From Castor canadensis (lineage: Eukaryota; Chordata; Mammalia; Rodentia; Castoridae): a stretch of 64,000 nt of DNA. Below, one piece after another: positions 31,561-41,407 of this stretch (within the stretch, counting starts at the first letter, position 1; each line of letters opens with the position of its first letter). The notes beneath the pieces are model-generated. The model ran no database searches and was not told the DNA's origin. It worked only from the letters and a program-made list of their open reading frames with translations. The DNA lies in assembly GCF_047511655.1 (NCBI RefSeq), contig NC_133391.1, positions 104,817,384-104,881,383 on the forward strand. Reading direction: 5' to 3'. A program made the translations under genes and the position numbers.

Positions 31561-32636
31561 TGGGTTAGTAAATGAAGTTGATGTGTTTCAAGGAATGTGT
31601 TACCTAGGAAGAGATGCAATACCATATATCTTAGAAGTTGATAAGCTAAGATTTCATGTTGAAATATCTGAGGTAAACACTAGAATTCTAAAGGTGTGCA
31701 AGTGACAAGTCTATGGAGTAGAAGAAATAGAATACTTTAAAAAAGTCATTGAGAAGGCAAGAGAGAAAATGAACACGGAGATCTAAACTATATTATGCCT
31801 TCAGGTTTTACCCTGCTGTCCCTCTGTAAGCAATGGTTCTTCTGGTTTTTGCAAAGTTGGGTTCTCTTGTCATTAAAATACAAACTTTAATTTCACCTTT
31901 TTATTATCTTTCCTTAATCACATAATCTAAAATAGTCACCTATTTTAATTTCCAGACTAGTACTTACCATTGCCTTGTACTTTCCTTGTTTATTCATTTA
32001 TGGTCCATAACATATAGTAAGGACTATGTCTGCTTAATTAACACAGTTCCCTATTAACTGGTACACAGCTGGTAATACTTAATGATTGAATAAAGCTAGT
32101 TTAGGTTTTAAACAGATAGGAACTTTCATATGGTTTTGTTTATTGTTCTTGGTGATGGTGGTTGTTTAAGAAGACTTTTCTGATATCAAAAGGTATCAAA
32201 TGGCATTCAGATCCTATTATGTATGTTAGTGGTAATTGAAAATGTGCATAGTAGAACTTGTGTAAAAGTTTTAGGAATTATTCCAACAATTAATCAGATT
32301 GTGTTATAGTCCTAGAAACAACTGTGGTAAGGAACATGGAAATAAAGATTCAGAGGAAGGCTACTGAATTATTGACAGGTTGCAATATACGTCTGAATTC
32401 TTCCCTCAACTAGAAAAGTGAGGTGGTATTAAAAAGCATAATTAAGAAAAAACAAATACAAACTGTCTTCTATTCTTTCCTTAAATAATTTTTAAACAGT
32501 CCCCTATTATAGAAAGATTTTGACTGCTAATGGAGGAGTGGTAATTTATATATTTTGGTTACTTTTTACTCTTTGTGATTAGGATTTTTTTCCTGTCAAA
32601 ATAGTCATATGGGGCATAATTTCACATCATGATTTT
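31561..32636. other. Unassigned
   Basis: About 1.1 kb of AT-rich DNA with no repeat or gene that I can name. Confidence 0.4.
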
Positions 32637-32985
32637 TTGGCTGCTATAGCAAAACTGCTAGAAGGTGGATGTCTTAAACAACAAAAATATTCTCTCATAA
32701 TTCTGCAGGCTGGGAAGTTGAGATCAGTGTGGCAGCACCATGGGTCTTGGAGAGGGCCCTCTTGTTGGTCTGTAGAAGACTGTGTTTGTTATGTCCTTAC
32801 ATGGTAGAGCACTGAGAAGCAGGCTCTCTCCTGTGTCTTCTCACAAAGACATTAATCCCATCATGACCCAATCACCTCCAAAAAGTTCTACCACTAATAC
32901 CTCACCATTCGTTAGGGCTACAGTTGAATGTATGTAGGGCTACAGTATGAATTTGGGGGAGAAATAAGCATGAAATTCATAAAAT
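32637..32985 (-). mobile_element. MLT1-type MaLR LTR, antisense
   Basis: Reversed MLT1 order: 'ggctgctatagcaaaactgc', 'ggtggatgtcttaaacaac', 'tctgcaggctgggaagttgag', 'agagggccctcttgttgg', 'atgtccttacatgg', 'acattaatcccatcatgacc', 'aatcacctccaaaaag' and 'acagtatgaatttggggg'. Clear and almost complete. Confidence 0.9.
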
Positions 32986-33594
32986 GCTCTTTTAATTTGG
33001 AAAATAAATATTTTCCATTAGAAGACTAGTTTAATGGCTTGTTAAAACAGCTAGATAATATTCTGCTAACCAAATGACAGAATATGAGTAATCCCTTATT
33101 GCTATTGGAACATAAGATTGTTCTTACTTTCATCATGCTAAATATTGTTACAAGTAAATAATTTTAAGGGGTATTAAAACAAAGTGATTTTTGTGCACAA
33201 TAATCATTTCAATAGTATTTCTTAAGGGGAGGGTGACAAAAACTATAAAATTCCATCTCTCAAGGTAGCTATAGCCTAATAGGAAAACAATATAAATTAC
33301 AGAGAAAAACCTATCACATAGAACATAAAATTATACTTATTAAGGACAAAGCAGTGGAAATTTTTCAGAGGAGAAACTATCAGAATAACCTTTTACAAAA
33401 GATAGGGAACTGAACTTTGAAAAAGAGATAGGTTTTAATGGTTGGAAGAGTTCCAAGTCAGTTGTGTATTGACAGAGGAGGTGACTTTCTGTTGGTACTT
33501 GTACATATTTGAGAACAACTCTTACACAGGACATTTCAACTTTTAACAAAGTCCTAATAGTAAGGAATCAAGACTTTACTCAAACTTTGTGTTC
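32986..33594. other. Unassigned; weak L2-like character
   Basis: 33200-33480 has a purine-rich texture similar to antisense L2 ('ggttttaatggttggaagag') but I would not assign it. No gene is seen. Confidence 0.35.
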
Positions 33595-33695
33595 AAGAGT
33601 TAGGTGTGTGGCTCAAGTAGTAGAGAGGATCTGCTTTGCAAGTGTGAGGCCCTGAGTTCAAAGCCCAATATTGCCATAAACAAAAATACAAAGCA
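33595..33695 (+). repeat. tRNA-type SINE, sense
   Basis: GTGTGTGGCTCAAGTAGTAG, GTGTGAGGCCCTGAGTTCAA and an A-rich tail. It carries a small insertion (GGAT) after the A-box. Confidence 0.9.
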
Positions 33696-35129
33696 AATGA
33701 ACAAAAAGGTTGTGCTTAAAACTCTCTTACCCAAACTATTGATTTCTTTTAATCTTTGGGGTCACATCTTTCTTCCCCTTTCATAATCCTCCCCTTTCTT
33801 TGAAACTTTGTCAAAGACCCCTATCAATTTTAAGGAATGGAAACAGGCAAATTCCTCTACTTGAAGATAGGAAATCAATAGAAAATATTGTTATTCTATA
33901 GGAGAAGAGACTTGGTGACACTGCCTTAAACATATACACATATTAATCATTAAAAATAATAGTTGCATAACAGAATTTTCATGAACATGAAAGGATATTA
34001 GCCAACTATTATTTGTCAATGTGTGTACATAATACAGAACCCTATAGTCTTAAAAAATGAGAAGCATATAACCGTTGCTTGGTTTTATTCTGGAAGGAAA
34101 GGATTCTATCCTGATACTTCCAGTCTTATTGCCAAATAGAAGAAGCTATGTTAACCTCCAGGAGGTTGCCAGGTTTAAGACAGATATAAGAACTAGTGTG
34201 AGAAAGGAAAGAGTAAGACTTCACAGATGTGTTGCACTGACAGGCTGATAGCTACTGTCCTTTTCCAAAGACATACCAGCAGACAACTCCAATCCCTCTC
34301 TACTTCCTTAACCATCTGCAGTTATCCTAGGGCTTGTCTATTTACAACCTTGTCACTGTGTAACAAGCAGAACCTTCAGGGAAGTTCTGGATTGGTCTTC
34401 AGCAGGATCTGTTTCACAAACTATTCCTCAGCCCCACCCCACTTGTTTATCAATATTTGATTGGTGTATCTTCTCTAATTGTCACACTATTTATTGCCCC
34501 ACCTCCAATTTATGGTAAAAAACAATATAACTCATACACCCAGCCTCTGTATCCTTTTCTAATAGAAGGCAGCTGCTTTCCCCCACCCATGCTTCTTTTG
34601 GATGGTCTTTGGGCCAGTTATAGCTTGGACACCATTCCCTTCAGGTACTCTGATAAGAAGGTGAAACATTTATAGCCACTTAGCCTGCTCAACCTTCTTA
34701 ACTTCTGAAGCTTCTTAGCTCTCCTCCCCAGTTTCAACTTCATGACAAAATTTGACACTATGGTGAAAAGATCTCAGGAAGTGAAGACAGTCTTAACTTA
34801 CGGATCACCAAATTGTGAGATAAGTTTCTGGTTTGAAAGTGCTCCATATACCCATTTCAAGCCTGCCTCCAGAGCTATGTCTCGTTGTAACACAAAAGGC
34901 AAAACGAGTTGGCTGGCACAGAACTGCAGGGCGGGGTGAGGGGGGGTGCCAGAAAATTAAGAGGTGTATGGGAATTTCACTTCTCTCCATTTTATAACTT
35001 TTTTTAAAAAAGCCAAAACGAAACCGTTCATATTGGAATTTATCAAACAGGTCGAATTTTCCTCCTGATTGCTCAGTTCTTGGTAGATGTCCTGGCTTCA
35101 GCTGGTGTCTGACAATGGCGAAGAAACTT
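33696..35129. other. Upstream flank of the CpG-island promoter, unassigned
   Basis: About 1.4 kb. No exon and no named repeat is recognised. Frames at 34227-34460, 34457-34675 and 34805-35134 lack domains. GC content rises towards 34900 as the promoter is approached. Confidence 0.45.
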
Positions 35130-35461
35130 CTCACGGTCAGATTTCACGGACTGGAGGAAAGGTAGAGCCGGAGGACCCCCTAAGGCGGGAACAAAAACCC
35201 CTGAGGGAGAGGTCTACCGAGACGCCGTGACTCCGAGCAATGACCGAGACAGGAAAACGGAAGGGTAAAAAGGGAAAGGGCTGTGGCTGAGACAATTACT
35301 GCATTGTTTCACTGTGGTCTTCAGCCTCACCACAACCGATGGGTCTGGGGTCGACTCCCACCGCAGGTAAAACAAGCTTCAAAGATTACGCGCCGAAACC
35401 TTACTCAACCTTCCTCGGAATCCCCGCAGGCACAGCTGGGGCCTTACGCCCGCCCACCTAC

Positions 35462-35560
35462 CTGAGCCGCGCCTGCGCCTCCCCCGCGCGCTCTCAAGGT
35501 CAGTACCGCCCCCAGCCCCTAACCTAACACCCACGGAAGTTGCTTTGGAGGACGTCCTGC
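35462..35560 (-). ncRNA. Candidate first exon of divergent lncRNA (TMEM161B-DT-like)
   Basis: On the - strand a strong donor CTCAG|GTAGGT lies at 35462/35461, within the CpG island and pointing away from TMEM161B. In human a divergent noncoding gene starts from this promoter. The exon start near 35560 is a guess and no later exons were identified. The call rests on promoter architecture and one donor motif only. Confidence 0.3.
35469..35478. promoter_or_regulatory. NRF1-like site
   Basis: GCGCCTGCGC is one base away from the palindromic NRF1 consensus (GCGCATGCGC). It lies about 290 bases upstream of the start codon, inside the island. Confidence 0.4.
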
Positions 35561-35601
35561 GTAGCTTCAATTGCGTGGCGTGGGGTCGCCGGCGCTCAGG
35601 A

Positions 35602-35610
35602 GGGGGCGGG
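35602..35610 (+). promoter_or_regulatory. GC box (SP/KLF site)
   Basis: GGGGGCGGG lies about 155 bases upstream of the start codon, directly followed by an ETS-type ACTTCCTG core at 35611-35618. Confidence 0.6.
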
Positions 35611-35634
35611 ACTTCCTGTCCCGCGCGGACAGAA

Positions 35635-35653
35635 CTTCCGGCAAAGCCGGAAG
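35635..35653. promoter_or_regulatory. Palindromic pair of ETS sites
   Basis: CTTCCGGC and GCCGGAAG form a perfect 8-base inverted repeat separated by AAA, about 110 bases upstream of the ATG. Each arm is a high-affinity ETS/GABP core (CCGGAAG). Such pairs often sit at or near the start site in TATA-less promoters, so the main start is probably close by. Confidence 0.65.
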
Positions 35654-35767
35654 ACCTTCTTCTTGGCGGTTTCTAGAGCTTCCCTCTGCTGCACAGCGGG
35701 AGGGGAGATCCGGGGCTGTCCGGGCGACTCTAGGGTGTCTGGTCGACGATCTGTCCTTGGCGGCATG
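35654..35767 (+). other. TMEM161B: TMEM161B exon 1: 5' UTR and start codon
   Basis: The exon ends with GGCGGCATG followed by the donor GTGAGT at 35768. The ATG at 35765-35767 is the last codon of the exon, which agrees with the human gene, where the initiator is split from the rest of the coding sequence by intron 1. The context GGCATGG has G at +4 but C at -3, so it is not a perfect Kozak context. No upstream ATG occurs between the ETS pair and the start codon, so the first ATG in the mRNA is probably this one. The left boundary is arbitrary, because the transcription start is unknown. Confidence 0.75.
35765..35767 (+). CDS. TMEM161B: TMEM161B coding exon 1 (start codon only)
   Basis: Only the initiator Met is encoded here. 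Joining ATG to the exon at 54794 gives [10 protein letters not shown]..., which is the TMEM161B N-terminus. The donor GTGAGT is strong and the splice phase is 0. Confidence 0.85.
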
Positions 35768-36082
35768 GTGAGTTCTTCTGTGAAGACAGGAATGACAACT
35801 GTAGGCAGGCAAGGGCAGGAAGGTCAGTCCTGTCAAAGGAGCCGGTCGAGTGCCCTGCCCAGAATGGAACCGGCTGAGGCGCTCGGCAAGACCCATCACC
35901 TGCCCCAGAGTTCCTGAGGAAGCAGCGTCGGTCCGGGGCGGCGGGCGGGGACCGGTCTGTTTGGTTGTACATCGAGTAGGTCTCCTGCCTGTTGGTGGCC
36001 CCTTTACTTTATGTCCTGTGGCGCCAGGTAGACCCAGAGTTGACCTTGCCCGCCTCATCACCTTCTTCATCTACCTTTTCAG

Positions 36083-36295
36083 CCGCAGGCCGTGGCCAAG
36101 AATGTAAGGTCTTAGAAATATCCATTGAACACGATGGATTCCCTTTTTGGAGAATATCAACATCTGTTACTTAAGCAACAAAATCAGCTTACCTTTCAAA
36201 CTCAGCCACTTCAGAGTTGGAAAGGATGGCAAAATTTTAAAAAGCCAGATTTAACAAAAACAGATTTTATCACAGGATCTGCAAGCATCTCAAAG
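36083..36295 (+). other. Candidate alternative first/second exon within intron 1
   Basis: A good acceptor (CTACCTTTTCAG) ends at 36082 and a donor AAG|GTTAGG follows 36295, giving a 213-base exon. Inside it an ATG at 36134 opens a frame of exactly 54 codons to the donor, beginning MDSLFGEYQHLLLK, with an in-frame stop (TAG, 36113-36115) upstream. The donor phase is 0, the same as exon 1 of TMEM161B. If joined to 54794 it would add a 54-residue polar N-terminal extension before GVIGIQ. An ATG-TAA mini-frame lies just upstream at about 36102. I do not recognise the peptide. It could equally be chance, a noncoding exon or an unrelated small protein. GTTAGG is a weaker donor than GTGAGT. Confidence 0.3.
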
Positions 36296-37129
36296 GTTAG
36301 GCAAAAAGGGTTTGTCTTTTACTTGAAGGGGTAAATAAGGCTAGAAAGAAACTGATAGGGGAAAGTGAAGCGAGAGTGGTAGCATGGACAGTAACCACAG
36401 AGTGTTTTATTTTGAGGACATCCTATTCTGAGGAGGAGCTGTTTCAAGGAGGGTTCCTATGCCGTTTCAGGTTGAAGGTAGAAGAAAGTTCAGGGGCTTG
36501 TAGAAGGAAATCTTAATCAAAATTTGGTTAATAAGAATTTGATCCCAATTGATCAGTGGGGACCAGCAGGTCAGCAAGTTATTTACGAAACAAAGAATGG
36601 GAATTTGAATGGTCTAGATCTGGCCTTGTCATCGGTAAATGGGTGGAGGACTGTTTTTCTCACCTAAGTTCTATGGAGGAAAAGGTGATTATTTGAGATT
36701 TTCTGGAACACAGAAGGGTAGGGTGATTTTTTTTTTTTTTAATCTTTGCTATTTCCAAGATCACAGGGCTTTGGTAAAATTCAACATTGTCTGTTACTTA
36801 ACTGGATGAAAGATTTCAAACCCTCATTTAAAGGGTCTTGAATTTTAGCTTCAGTTTACCAAATATTGCCAACCTTCAGCTGTTCTGTGCAATAATTGAC
36901 TTTTGAATGATTCAGAAACTTACCTGAGTGTAAAAAAACCTTCAAAATAATAGTTCCTGGTTCACTATTCCAGATAGCCTGTATCTCTGAGAACTGTATT
37001 TATATATTTTATAGATTTTAGACCTCAGTGAGTAATATGGTTTGTATTCCTTAGGAGTTTTGTTTTGGTTTTTTCCTTTTATATAGTCAAACTAGAGAGG
37101 AACCATAGAACTGGAAGGAACCAAAGCCT
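36296..37129. other. TMEM161B intron 1, proximal part, unassigned
   Basis: No repeat named. It is GC-poor again within 200 bases of the island. No further exon recognised. Confidence 0.4.
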
Positions 37130-37235
37130 AACACACCCCTGTACCCTTTCACATTTTACAGAAGGGAGAATCTGGAGTCTAGAACTAGATGATGTTTGAG
37201 GTGACAGTCTGGGCTCAAATGCAGATCTCAATTGC
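37130..37235 (-). repeat. MIR-type fragment, antisense
   Basis: 'ttcacattttacagaaggga', 'ctggagtctag' and 'gtctgggctcaaatgcagatct' follow the reversed MIR core. Confidence 0.5.
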
Positions 37236-37679
37236 TTAAATTTAAGGTCAGTTTTTGACTTTTTGATCTAAAAGGTTGAAGATAGATTGTAATTAAAATC
37301 CTTAAATTCATCATAGTCACAGAGAAGCTGATTTCTAACTGTATTCTGAAATATTACAATTAGAACCCTTCTACTAGCTCAAAAGAGGTAGTTAGGTTTT
37401 AAACTTACGTGGATATTCATAATGTCGCATAAGAACTACCAGAGGCTAGGTATGTGATTGTCTCCCTTTCTGGCATTGGGTATATTTCTGAGTTAATTGC
37501 TCGACTGAGTTTTAATCTTTCCCAGCTAATGTTGTATATGTAATGCAGTCAATACTTGGAATCCTTCAAAAACAAAGGGGGGGGTTGGTGGTAACTATTA
37601 AATATAGTGAACATTGGCTGGATTTTTGTAGAATTCAGCTTGGTTGAATAAACTTTTTATGTTCATTGAACCTAATCAT

Positions 37680-37805
37680 ATAATGAAAAGAACACCAGGA
37701 GACCCAAATTCTGCCCATTATTATTTATATGATTTTGGCGAAATCATTCAGCCTTGCTAAGATTTCCAAATTCCTCCTAAAGAGGGGATTAAATCACCTT
37801 CTAGA
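37680..37805 (+). repeat. MIR-type fragment, sense
   Basis: 'ggagacccaaattctgcccatt', 'gattttggcgaaatcattcagcc' and 'aaagaggggattaaat' follow the MIR order. Confidence 0.6.
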
Positions 37806-37884
37806 TTTTATGATTAAGAGTCTGTGTCTTAACTTTTTTCAAATTAGGTATCTACACATCTCTGTGGTTAACTCAAGACTGCTC

Positions 37885-38050
37885 TTGCTAAGTAGGTGTT
37901 CTACCACTTCAGCCACAGACAGACTTTTTTTTACTTTAGTTTTTGAGACATGTTCTTTTGATTTTGGTCTGGGCTAGCCTTGGCCCTCATCCTCCTACCC
38001 CCCACCTCCCAAGTAGCTGAGATTACAGTCATGTACCACTACACTTGCCC
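37885..38050 (-). repeat. Degraded dimeric SINE, antisense
   Basis: Reverse tRNA half end (GGTGTTCTACCACTTCAGCC), T-run, then reverse B1 half (TCCCAAGTAGCTGAGATTAC). Confidence 0.8.
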
Positions 38051-38372
38051 CCACTATTTTATTTTTAATGAGTTCTATAATCAAGTCTGAAACCAGGTTT
38101 TCCTAATCATCTATTTTTAGAGCAAAATGTAGGCATGTGAAACTGATGAGATTTTGGAGGTCCTTTTGCAGCTGAGTAATAGTAAGACATGCAGTTTGAA
38201 GGGTGGATTCTAAGCAGATTTTAGCATTTTAACATATAGTGATAGATTTGGCTTTCTTAGCTTTCTAACTTCTTTTTCCTCTGACTTTTCTCCTTCAATT
38301 GCTCTTTTCCTAAAGAGGCTTAGTTGACTCAATATTTGAGATTTATTTTTTCTCTTGGTTGATTCTTGATTT

Positions 38373-38485
38373 TTTTTTTTTTTTTAAACAGGGCTTTGTA
38401 GCCTAGGCTGGCTTTGAACTTTCCACCACCTTGCCTTGGTCTTTTGAGTGCTGTGATTATGGCTGTGTGCCACCACACCCAGCTC
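38373..38485 (-). repeat. B1-like SINE, antisense
   Basis: T-run, GGGCTTTGTAGCCTAGGCTG, then GTGCCACCACACCCAGCTC. Confidence 0.9.
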
Positions 38486-38739
38486 AAGATTAGTTCTTAA
38501 GACTGGTTTATACATGCATATTTAATCTACTTTTTTAAAAAGTAGTTCTTTTACTCACTCTAGAACAAAAACTTAAAGTGAATTAAAGTTGATGTTACAA
38601 AATCAGAAGATATTCTGAAATGTTCATTTCTAAGAGAGAACTTTTTTTTTTTGCTGTTGTGACATGATTTTGTTGATGAAAAATGAACATGTGTAAACTA
38701 CCTTTCTACTCTTTTTTGTACTACCCATTTTACTCTATT

Positions 38740-39095
38740 TTCTGTTGGTATCAACACAATCCTTTAGACTGGGTATGTTATAAAGAAAAGAGGCTTATTT
38801 TAGCTAACAGTTCTGGCCTAAGGTTGATGATGGCCTTCTTGCTGGCATAGTCCTGAAGTGTTACTGGTGTGTATGTGTATCTTTTAGTTTTTTTCTTTGT
38901 ATAAAGTTACCAGTACTCAATCATGGGAGCTCTACCCTGACGACCTTACCTAATTCTGATCACCTCCCAAAGGTCTTACATCTAAACATCATAGTCACAT
39001 TAAGTTTCTGCCCTCTTCATACCTCACCCATGGGGCTTAAATTCCAACATGCATTTTGGAGGATTCAAAACCATATTCAAATCATACTACCACTC
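38740..39095 (-). mobile_element. MaLR-type LTR, antisense
   Basis: Reversed LTR order: 'agactgggtatgttataaag', 'agaggcttattttagctaac', 'cagttctggcc', 'catgggagctctaccctgac', 'gatcacctcccaaaggtc' and 'ggcttaaattccaacatgc'. Confidence 0.8.
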
Positions 39096-39229
39096 ATTCT
39101 TGAGTTTCAGAAATAAATAATATTTCAAAAGGCTTAAGTGAGTATTTTCTTGGTTTTGATTGAAATGAATGTGTCTTCTGTCTCACTACACAAACATTTA
39201 AAAAATTCTACTTGTCAAAGGTAGTTTTG

Positions 39230-39480
39230 TTTAATCACTCATTTGTTATTTATTCGCTATTAATATGCCAGGTACTGTTCTTAGCAACAGGGATATAACT
39301 TTATAAAAGAGAGACAATCCCTGCCCTTGTGGAGCTTATATTTTTTTAAGAGAGGCTAATGATAATCACAAGATTAAATAGACACTATGTTAGTCTTAGT
39401 AAATGCAACAAAGTTAAAGCAGAGTAAAGATATAGACTGATTGTGGTAGGGCATTTCACTTTTTAAATTAGTGAATAGAA
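39230..39480 (-). mobile_element. L2 3' end, antisense
   Basis: 'aatatgccaggtactgttct', 'caacagggatataac' and 'atccctgcccttgtggag' match the reversed L2 tail. Confidence 0.8.
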
Positions 39481-39732
39481 TGATTATAGAAATTTTTTTT
39501 AAAAAACTATGGTAGATGATATGAATTTTTAGATTTCATTTTTGTACCACATATTTAAAAATTCTCTTTAAAGGCTTTATTTTTTTAAGAGTAGTTTTTG
39601 GCTCACAGCAAAAGTAATAGAAAGATGCATAGACTGCCAATGTAATCTCTGTCCCTAGACATGCATCTTCTCCTCTATTATCAACATTTCTCACCAGAAT
39701 GGCACATTTCTTTTTTAAAAATTATTGATTGA

Positions 39733-39842
39733 TTTTGATTTTTTGAGAATCTCACTTATGTAGTCCAGGCTGGCCTCAAACTCCTGATCTGCCTCAGCTT
39801 CCAGAATGTTGTGATTACAAGTGTGTATTACCACACCTGGTT
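39733..39842 (-). repeat. B1-like SINE, antisense, nested in L1
   Basis: Reversed B1 (TATGTAGTCCAGGCTGGCCT ... TACCACACCTGG). Flanks 'tggcacatttctt' (left) and 'tggtacatttctt' (right) are the target-site duplication with one change. Confidence 0.9.
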
Positions 39843-39893
39843 CGGAGTGGTACATTTCTTAAAATTGATGAACCTTCATCATTGACTCAGGGT

Positions 39894-40108
39894 TCTTTTT
39901 TTTTTGCCATACTAGGGTTTGAACTCAGGGCCTTAATGCTCACTAAGCAGGTGCTCTATCACTTAGCCCCTCCACCAACCCTTTCTGTGTTGGGTATTTT
40001 CAAGATAGGGTCTCTTCAACCTGTTTGCTTGGGCAGGCTTCAAATTGCAGTCTTCCCAATCTCTACCTCCTGAATAGGTAAGTGTGAGTCACCAGCATCT
40101 GCCTAGGG
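39894..40108 (-). repeat. Dimeric SINE, antisense, nested in L1
   Basis: T-run, GGGTTTGAACTCAGGGCCTT, T-rich linker and reverse B1 half. 'agggttc' occurs on both sides as part of the target-site duplication. Confidence 0.9.
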
Positions 40109-40437
40109 TTCATTCTTAATGTACATTCTGTGGGTTTGGACAAATTATAATTACATTATCCACTATTATAATATTGAACAAGTCTCCTTGTTTCAAAAAA
40201 GGTCTTCTGTGCTCTTACCTGTCCATCCTTTACTTTTCCTAACCTCTGGCAACTCACTGATTTTTTTTCCTTTCTCAATGGTTGGCCTTTTCTACAATGT
40301 CATATGAATGGAATTACACAGTAGTGTAGCCTTTTCAGATTATCTTCTTTCACTTAATAATATACATTTAGTGCTTCTCCATGACATTTCATGGTTTGAT
40401 AGCTCTCTTCTTTTATTTCATTTATTTACTTACCTGT

Positions 40438-40525
40438 TTATTTTTGTGGCACTGGGGGTTGAACTTAGGGCCTTGTGGTTTTTAGGCAGACACTCTACTA
40501 CTTGAGACCTACTTCAAGCCCTTTT
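40438..40525 (-). repeat. tRNA-type SINE, antisense, nested in L1
   Basis: TGGGGGTTGAACTTAGGGCC then CTCTACTACTTGAGACCTAC. Confidence 0.9.
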
Positions 40526-40554
40526 TGCCTTAGTATTTTTCTTTTTATGTTCCC

Positions 40555-40648
40555 ATTTATTTTTATTATTGTTGTTCTGGGGGTACCTTGTGACATTTAT
40601 AAAAGTTCTTATAATATATCATAGTTGAAATCACCCCCTCCATCATTC
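40555..40648 (-). repeat. Short L1-like 3' end, antisense
   Basis: 'ttattattgttgttctggg', 'ggtaccttgtgacattta' and 'aaaagttcttataatatatc'. Similar tails occur at 42705-42775 (antisense) and about 55485-55545 (sense). Confidence 0.5.
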
Positions 40649-40654
40649 TCCTTT

Positions 40655-40912
40655 ATCCCCTCTCCCGCCATAGGTATTTTTCAAATAGGGTCTCACTTTT
40701 ATGCCCAGGCCAGCCTGGACTGTGATCCTTCTATTTATATTTCCTGCAAAGTTGGGATGATAGGTGCGTGCCACCATACCCAGCTTTTGTTGGCTGAGAT
40801 GGGGTCTTGCGGACTTTTCACCCAGACTAGCCTTGAACTGGAGTTCTCCTGATTTCTGCCTCCTGACTAGTTAGAATTACAGGTGTAGGCCACCATGCCT
40901 GGCTCTGCTTCT
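40655..40912 (-). repeat. Two B1-like halves, antisense
   Basis: Each has a reversed B1 signature: 'tatgcccaggccagcctggac'...'gtgccaccataccc' and 'cacccagactagccttgaac'...'aggccaccatgcctggc'. No tRNA half lies between them. An ID fragment (CTCTACCACTGAGCTAC) follows at about 40957. Confidence 0.75.
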
Positions 40913-41000
40913 CTTCTTCCTCTCTCTTCTCTGATTTTCTCCTCTCCTCCCTTGCCCTCTACCACTGAGCTACATACCCAACCCTATAGCTCATTTTTAA

Positions 41001-41407
41001 AAAAATTTATTCATTTATTCATATGTGTATACATTGTTTGGTCATTTTTAAAAAAATTTATTTATTCATATGTGTATACATTGTTTGGTCCATTTCTCCC
41101 TCCTGACCCCTGCCTTTTTTCTCTCCCCCCAACCCCCTCGTTTCCAGACAGAACCTGTTCTGCCCTTTTCTCCAATTTTGTTGAAGAGAAGACATAAGCA
41201 GTAATAAGAAAGACAAAGTGTTTTAGCTAGTTGAGATAAGGATAGCTATACCGAGAGATTCCTAGCATTGCTTCCATGCACAAGTGTATTACAGCCCGAA
41301 TTGATTCATCTCTATCTGATCACCTAGTTCCTGATCACCTTCCCATATTGACCTCTGTCGCTTTAAGGTTACTGTATTAGCTTCTCTGCATTGGGGACAT
41401 CAAACAC
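41001..41407 (-). mobile_element. 5'-truncated L1 3' UTR insertion, antisense, nested in old L1
   Basis: It shows the same order as 26941-27480: 'tattcatatgtgtatacattg', a C-rich tract, 'ccaattttgttgaagag', 'gagataaggatagctatacc', 'gctttaaggttactgtatta'. Flanks CTCATTTTTAA (40990-41000) and CTCATTTTAAA (41408-41418) look like a target-site duplication. The first 47 or so bases are tandemly doubled. Confidence 0.75.

Larger units (their letters stand above)
35130..36105. promoter_or_regulatory. TMEM161B: CpG-island promoter of TMEM161B
   Basis: This is the only CpG-dense, GC-rich block of the window, about 1 kb long, with runs such as CCGCGCCTGCGCCTCCCCC. It surrounds exon 1. There is no TATA box in the normal place, as expected for a housekeeping CpG-island promoter. 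A GC box, ETS-type sites and an NRF1-like site are visible. In other mammals this promoter drives TMEM161B in one direction and a divergent noncoding transcript in the other; divergence here is inferred. The exact transcription start cannot be read from sequence alone. Confidence 0.85.

Noticed and set aside
35540-35917. 125-codon plus-strand frame over exon 1
   Set aside because: It runs through the exon 1 donor and promoter motifs, has no domain, and starts upstream of the probable transcription start.
35567-36070. 167-codon open frame on the minus strand across the CpG island
   Set aside because: GC-rich islands have few stop codons in any frame. It overlaps exon 1 and the promoter, other frames on both strands are equally open, and no domain is visible.
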